A stretch of DNA of 64,000 nucleotides from Hyparrhenia diplandra (taxonomy: Eukaryota; Streptophyta; Magnoliopsida; Poales; Poaceae): assembly GCA_015847255.1 (NCBI GenBank), contig JADLZK010013162.1:124001-188000 (forward strand), read 5' to 3'. Numbering within the stretch: position 1 is the stretch's first letter; every line of letters begins with the position of its first letter. The notes under the pieces are model-generated. The model had not been told where the DNA came from. It did no database searches and saw nothing but the letters and a program-made list of their open reading frames with translations. The position numbers and the translations under genes are program-made. Shown piece by piece: positions 61,199 through 64,000 of the stretch.

Positions 61199-62379
61199 AT
61201 GCAAGTACCAGTTTCCAGTACACCTTTCTCATGGTCATGGTTATTGATCATAATGGTTCCTCAGTGATTGTAGACATAGGAACCCAAACCTCAATTGTAC
61301 AGTCCTTTTGTCGAAATGAATCGAAGAAAGAGTTTACTGTGTACATAAGCAACTGCAAGTATAAGCTGACTGTACAGATGTGCTTCTCCTTGTCCATAGT
61401 TACAGTGGTAATGTAAATTTCTGTAAGGCTGGCTGTATTAATGTTTAGTTAGGGATCCACATTTCAGTAGGACTTTTGACTTCATTAGGATTTTTGTTGC
61501 ATGTCAAAAGTAGATATATCTTATATTGCAAGGCGTCGATGTCCCAAATTTGGCAAGCCAAGATTGACAGAAAATTCATGGAGGATATGCATTAGTACTA
61601 AGTTTTTGGGAAATGACTGTCAACAAGTTAAATAACTCTACGATGCTGGTTAATGGTATGGGTGCGCTGATTTTACACGAAAAAAAAATGAAAACACCAA
61701 GAAACGATCAGTATTTTGAATGATTTCTTTTTCGCACCTACATCTTCTTTAAGTTAAACGAAAACAAATATCGAAAAGATAAATATTTTGACTGATTTCT
61801 TGTTCACACCTAGTAAGTTAAACGGATCAATATATGGTATGGAAGGTGATTACCTGTTCGCACCTAAACGTGATAACCATTTTCCAGACCAAGCAACAAA
61901 TATCGAAACGATACGAATCGCGTTTACAAGAGGAAACACCCTGTCCCGCCGGAAACCTCGGTTAACTCTTCCGGATTTCGACGTTTCGTACTCGTTAACA
62001 ATCACCCCAGGCCCCACATGCAGCGACACTCGCACACCGAAACTAATCAAGGCAGGAGTAGCTGTGGACGCGGCGTGCATACTAATTAATCACCTCCAGG
62101 CCCCACCTGCAGTGAAACAATACATGAAACGCCCTCGAGAAGCTGCCGCCTCCGTGACCCGAGCTGAGCAGCGTTCAAACTTTCAAACATTGAAACGAGA
62201 GGGGAAAACCCTAGACGACCCCAGGTGAGCCCCCGCAACGGTCGGATCCACTCCACTCCTATATAATAATCCCTCCGCCGCCTCCCTCCTCCGCATCCCA
62301 TCTTTTGCCATCCACAACAAATCCCCACCGCACCCCATTTTTCATCAGGAGAAGGGTAAGCAGACGAGAGGAAGGGGAG
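61199..62379. other. RSH1 3' UTR and promoter side of the SAP-like gene
   Basis: 3' UTR and AT-rich spacer up to about 61950, then GC-rich DNA. TCCTATATAATAATCCC at about 62257-62273 contains a TATATAA about 115 bases before the next start codon and is a plausible TATA box. A duplicated phrase (CAAATATCGAAA with TTTTGACTGATTTCTT or TTTTGAATGATTTCTT) recurs at 61714-61800 and 61897. No gene is supported; the open frame at 61788-62228 has no recognised domain. Confidence 0.4.
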
Positions 62380-63976
62380 ATGGAGGCTGCGACGGCGACG
62401 GCCATGGTGGATTTCCACACGCTCGCACGCCGGGAGCTCCAGGCGCTGTGCAAGCGCAACGGCATCCGCGCTAACATGACCAACGTCGCCATGGCCGAGG
62501 CGCTGCAGGGCCTAACCACTGTGAGTTGTCGATTCCACTCGCGTGTACTTTCGTGAGGCCTATCATGTTTGAATTCGAAATAGTAGTTGATCGATGTGGG
62601 GGTGGGTTTTGAATTTGAAATAGTAGTTGATCGATATGGGGGTGGGTTTTGAATTCGAAATAGTAGTTGATCGATGTGGGGGTGGGTTTTGATTTCGATC
62701 AGGTCGAGGGGATCGACGAGATCGGCACGACCCTCTGTCTCCCGACGCCAGGAAAGTCGGCGATGAAGTCGGCGGCGAAGATGGTGCCCGTCGAGGAGCA
62801 GCAGCACGGTAGCCCGCTCCCCGAGGCCGCCGCGTATCGGTCAAATCACCAGAGGCCATACGGATGGAGGTTGAAGGAGGGAGGAGGGGGCGAGACGAAG
62901 GAGGAGATCGTGAAGACTCCAGGCGTGGCGCTACGCAGCACCCGCCGCGGTACTCGGGCCACGCCCGCGCCGCTTCCTACTCCGGCGCCCAGTACGCGCG
63001 CTACAGCGAGGAGGACCGCTGCTCGTAAGACGGGCGATGTGGTGCCGACCCCAGCTACCCGGAGGAGCCAGAGGACGGCGTCTCGCAAGGCCGCGGGGGC
63101 AGTGGAGGTGGACCCACCCGCCGAAGATGTACCCGAGGAAAAGACATCGAAGGTCACGATTGCGTTGGATCAGGAAGCCGAGGTGATGAAGGTGCAGCAA
63201 GACGAACCCGAAGGTGAGAGGATTTCATTTCCCAGATCGACTTGCTTGTTGCTTGTACTGTCTGATTGTTTGTGGACAGTTTTTTTTATGCTGATTTCGT
63301 TATCAATGTAGCTGCCGTCTCCGATGTCAAATGTGATGACCCAAAGGAGGAGAAGGGGCAGCAAGAGGAAACAAATGGTTAGAGGATTTCACATCCCTGA
63401 TTGCTTTGGTTCTATTGTTCATTTTGTATTGGGGCTGTGCTTGATGCTGATTTCGTTATCATTTAGCTGCTGTCTCGGATGTGAAATGTGATGACTCAAA
63501 GGTGGAGAAAGGGCAGCAAGAGGAAACAGAGGGTTAGAGGATTTCACATGCCTGATTGCTTTGATTCTACTGTTCAATTTTTATGGGGGTAGTGTTTGAT
63601 GCTGGTCTTGTTATCATGTAGCTGTTGCCTCGGATGTGAAATGTGATGACCCGGTGGTAGAGGAGGAAATTACCAAGATTTTGGAAGGTGACAGCAAAGA
63701 GGAGGAACTGGAGGAGGGTGAAGAAGGTGAAATTTATTTTTGCACTCTCTCTGTTATCCTGAAAGCTCCAAATTTCCTTGTTTACTCTGTAATTCGTATT
63801 TTACTGTTAGGTATTGTTCCTAAGCAGTGATTGATCTTATTCCTTGAAAAAATATGCAGCTGATTCTTATGATGCAACCACAGGGTCTGCAGCTGTTTTG
63901 GTTAACAGCTGCAATGATCCTACTGTGGAGGGAGTGGTGGTTTTCATGGAGGAACAGTGCACAAAGCCCCACGAAG
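62380..63976 (+). CDS. SAP-like, basic and acidic-tailed protein, 5' part (continues beyond the window)
   Basis: Exons: 62380-62520, 62703-63213, 63312-63377, 63467-63532, 63622-63726, 63860-63976, and more beyond the end. The N-terminus has a SAP-like helix-turn-helix (FHTLARRELQALCKRNGIRA followed by NMTNVAMAEAL), a fold used for DNA or chromatin contacts. Exon 2 is rich in Arg, Thr, Pro and Ala, with repeated TRRTAARK, TRRSQRTASRKAAG and STRRGTRA motifs, suggesting nuclear DNA or RNA binding. From exon 3 the protein turns acidic (EEELEEGEEGE). Exons 3 to 5 share the motif SDVKCDD and are symmetric phase-1 exons, so they can be added or skipped without changing frame. I do not recognise a named gene and infer a nuclear or chromatin role only from composition and the SAP-like start. 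Confidence 0.75.
62571..62699 (+). repeat. 40 bp tandem repeat in intron 1 of the SAP-like gene
   Basis: Three units, starting GAATTCGAAATAGTAGTTGA at 62571, 62611 and 62651, and a partial fourth (GATTTCGA) at 62691 that runs into the acceptor. The units differ by single bases, so the array is young. Each ends GTGGGGGTGGGTTTT. Confidence 0.9.
63312..63621 (+). repeat. 155 bp exon-intron tandem duplication
   Basis: Exon 3 (63312-63377) with its downstream intron and exon 4 (63467-63532) with its intron form two units of exactly 155 bases. A third partial unit begins at 63622 (exon 5, acceptor context ATCATGTAG|CTGTTGCC). Both introns are 89 bases and share TTAGAGGATTTCACAT and GATTGCTTTG-TTCTA. 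Exon sequence is shared as (G)CT-GTCTC-GATGT-AAATGTGATGAC. Confidence 0.88.
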
Positions 63977-64000
63977 GTGATTGACATTCCCAAATACTAT

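Noticed and set aside
61788..62228. 146-codon open frame upstream of the SAP-like gene
   Set aside because: No domain and no conservation signal; it lies in the promoter-side region of the next gene.
1..64000. CRISPR arrays, operons, conserved microRNA precursors
   Set aside because: The DNA is clearly plant nuclear. No regularly spaced direct repeats were found, and I did not recognise any common conserved plant miRNA sequence, though my scan by eye is not exhaustive.

Overview
This window is nuclear DNA from a grass. GC-rich first exons sit beside AT-rich introns and intergenic DNA, and MITEs of several grass families, a tRNA-derived SINE, L1-type LINE fragments, a CACTA element and a large LTR element are present. 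The mix fits a panicoid grass (sorghum/sugarcane/maize group). That assignment is inference; I cannot name the species from sequence alone.

Layout. 1-4680: RMD5/GID2-like E3 ligase gene, with a 5' UTR exon, a 3.2 kb intron carrying a SINE, and a coding exon broken by many small indels. 5765-6879 (-): degraded F-box/DUF295 gene. 7000-8790: MITE and LINE debris. 8790-17100: AT-rich intergenic DNA with two clear MITEs. 17185-20707: group IIe WRKY transcription factor in three exons. 20950-28660: repeat-rich DNA holding MITEs, a 760 bp hAT element and a second LINE fragment. 28667-36174: 7.5 kb LTR element with no recognisable gag or pol (LARD type). 36183-41295: 5.1 kb non-autonomous CACTA element ending immediately beside it. 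44629-46714: NRT1/PTR (NPF) transporter gene with disrupted frame. 47041-48856: three MITEs. 49379-51449: intact six-exon ARF GTPase. 52433-61198: 17-exon plastid RelA/SpoT homologue (RSH1 type). 62380 to the window end: 5' part of a gene for a SAP-like, basic, acidic-tailed protein with tandemly duplicated small exons.

These are separate eukaryotic genes, not an operon; no shared pathway is evident. The most striking overall feature is that RSH1, RMD5, WRKY and NPF all carry one- or two-base indels, mostly in homopolymer runs, inside otherwise well-conserved exons with good splice sites. The neighbouring ARF gene is clean. The two LTRs also appear to differ largely by tiny indels. This may reflect base-calling errors in the source assembly rather than four independent pseudogenes, so frames should be checked before any gene is called dead.

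I found no convincing undescribed biological system. The best leads are the RSH1 active-site substitutions, the 155 bp exon-intron tandem duplication at 63.3-63.7 kb, and the LARD/CACTA junction.
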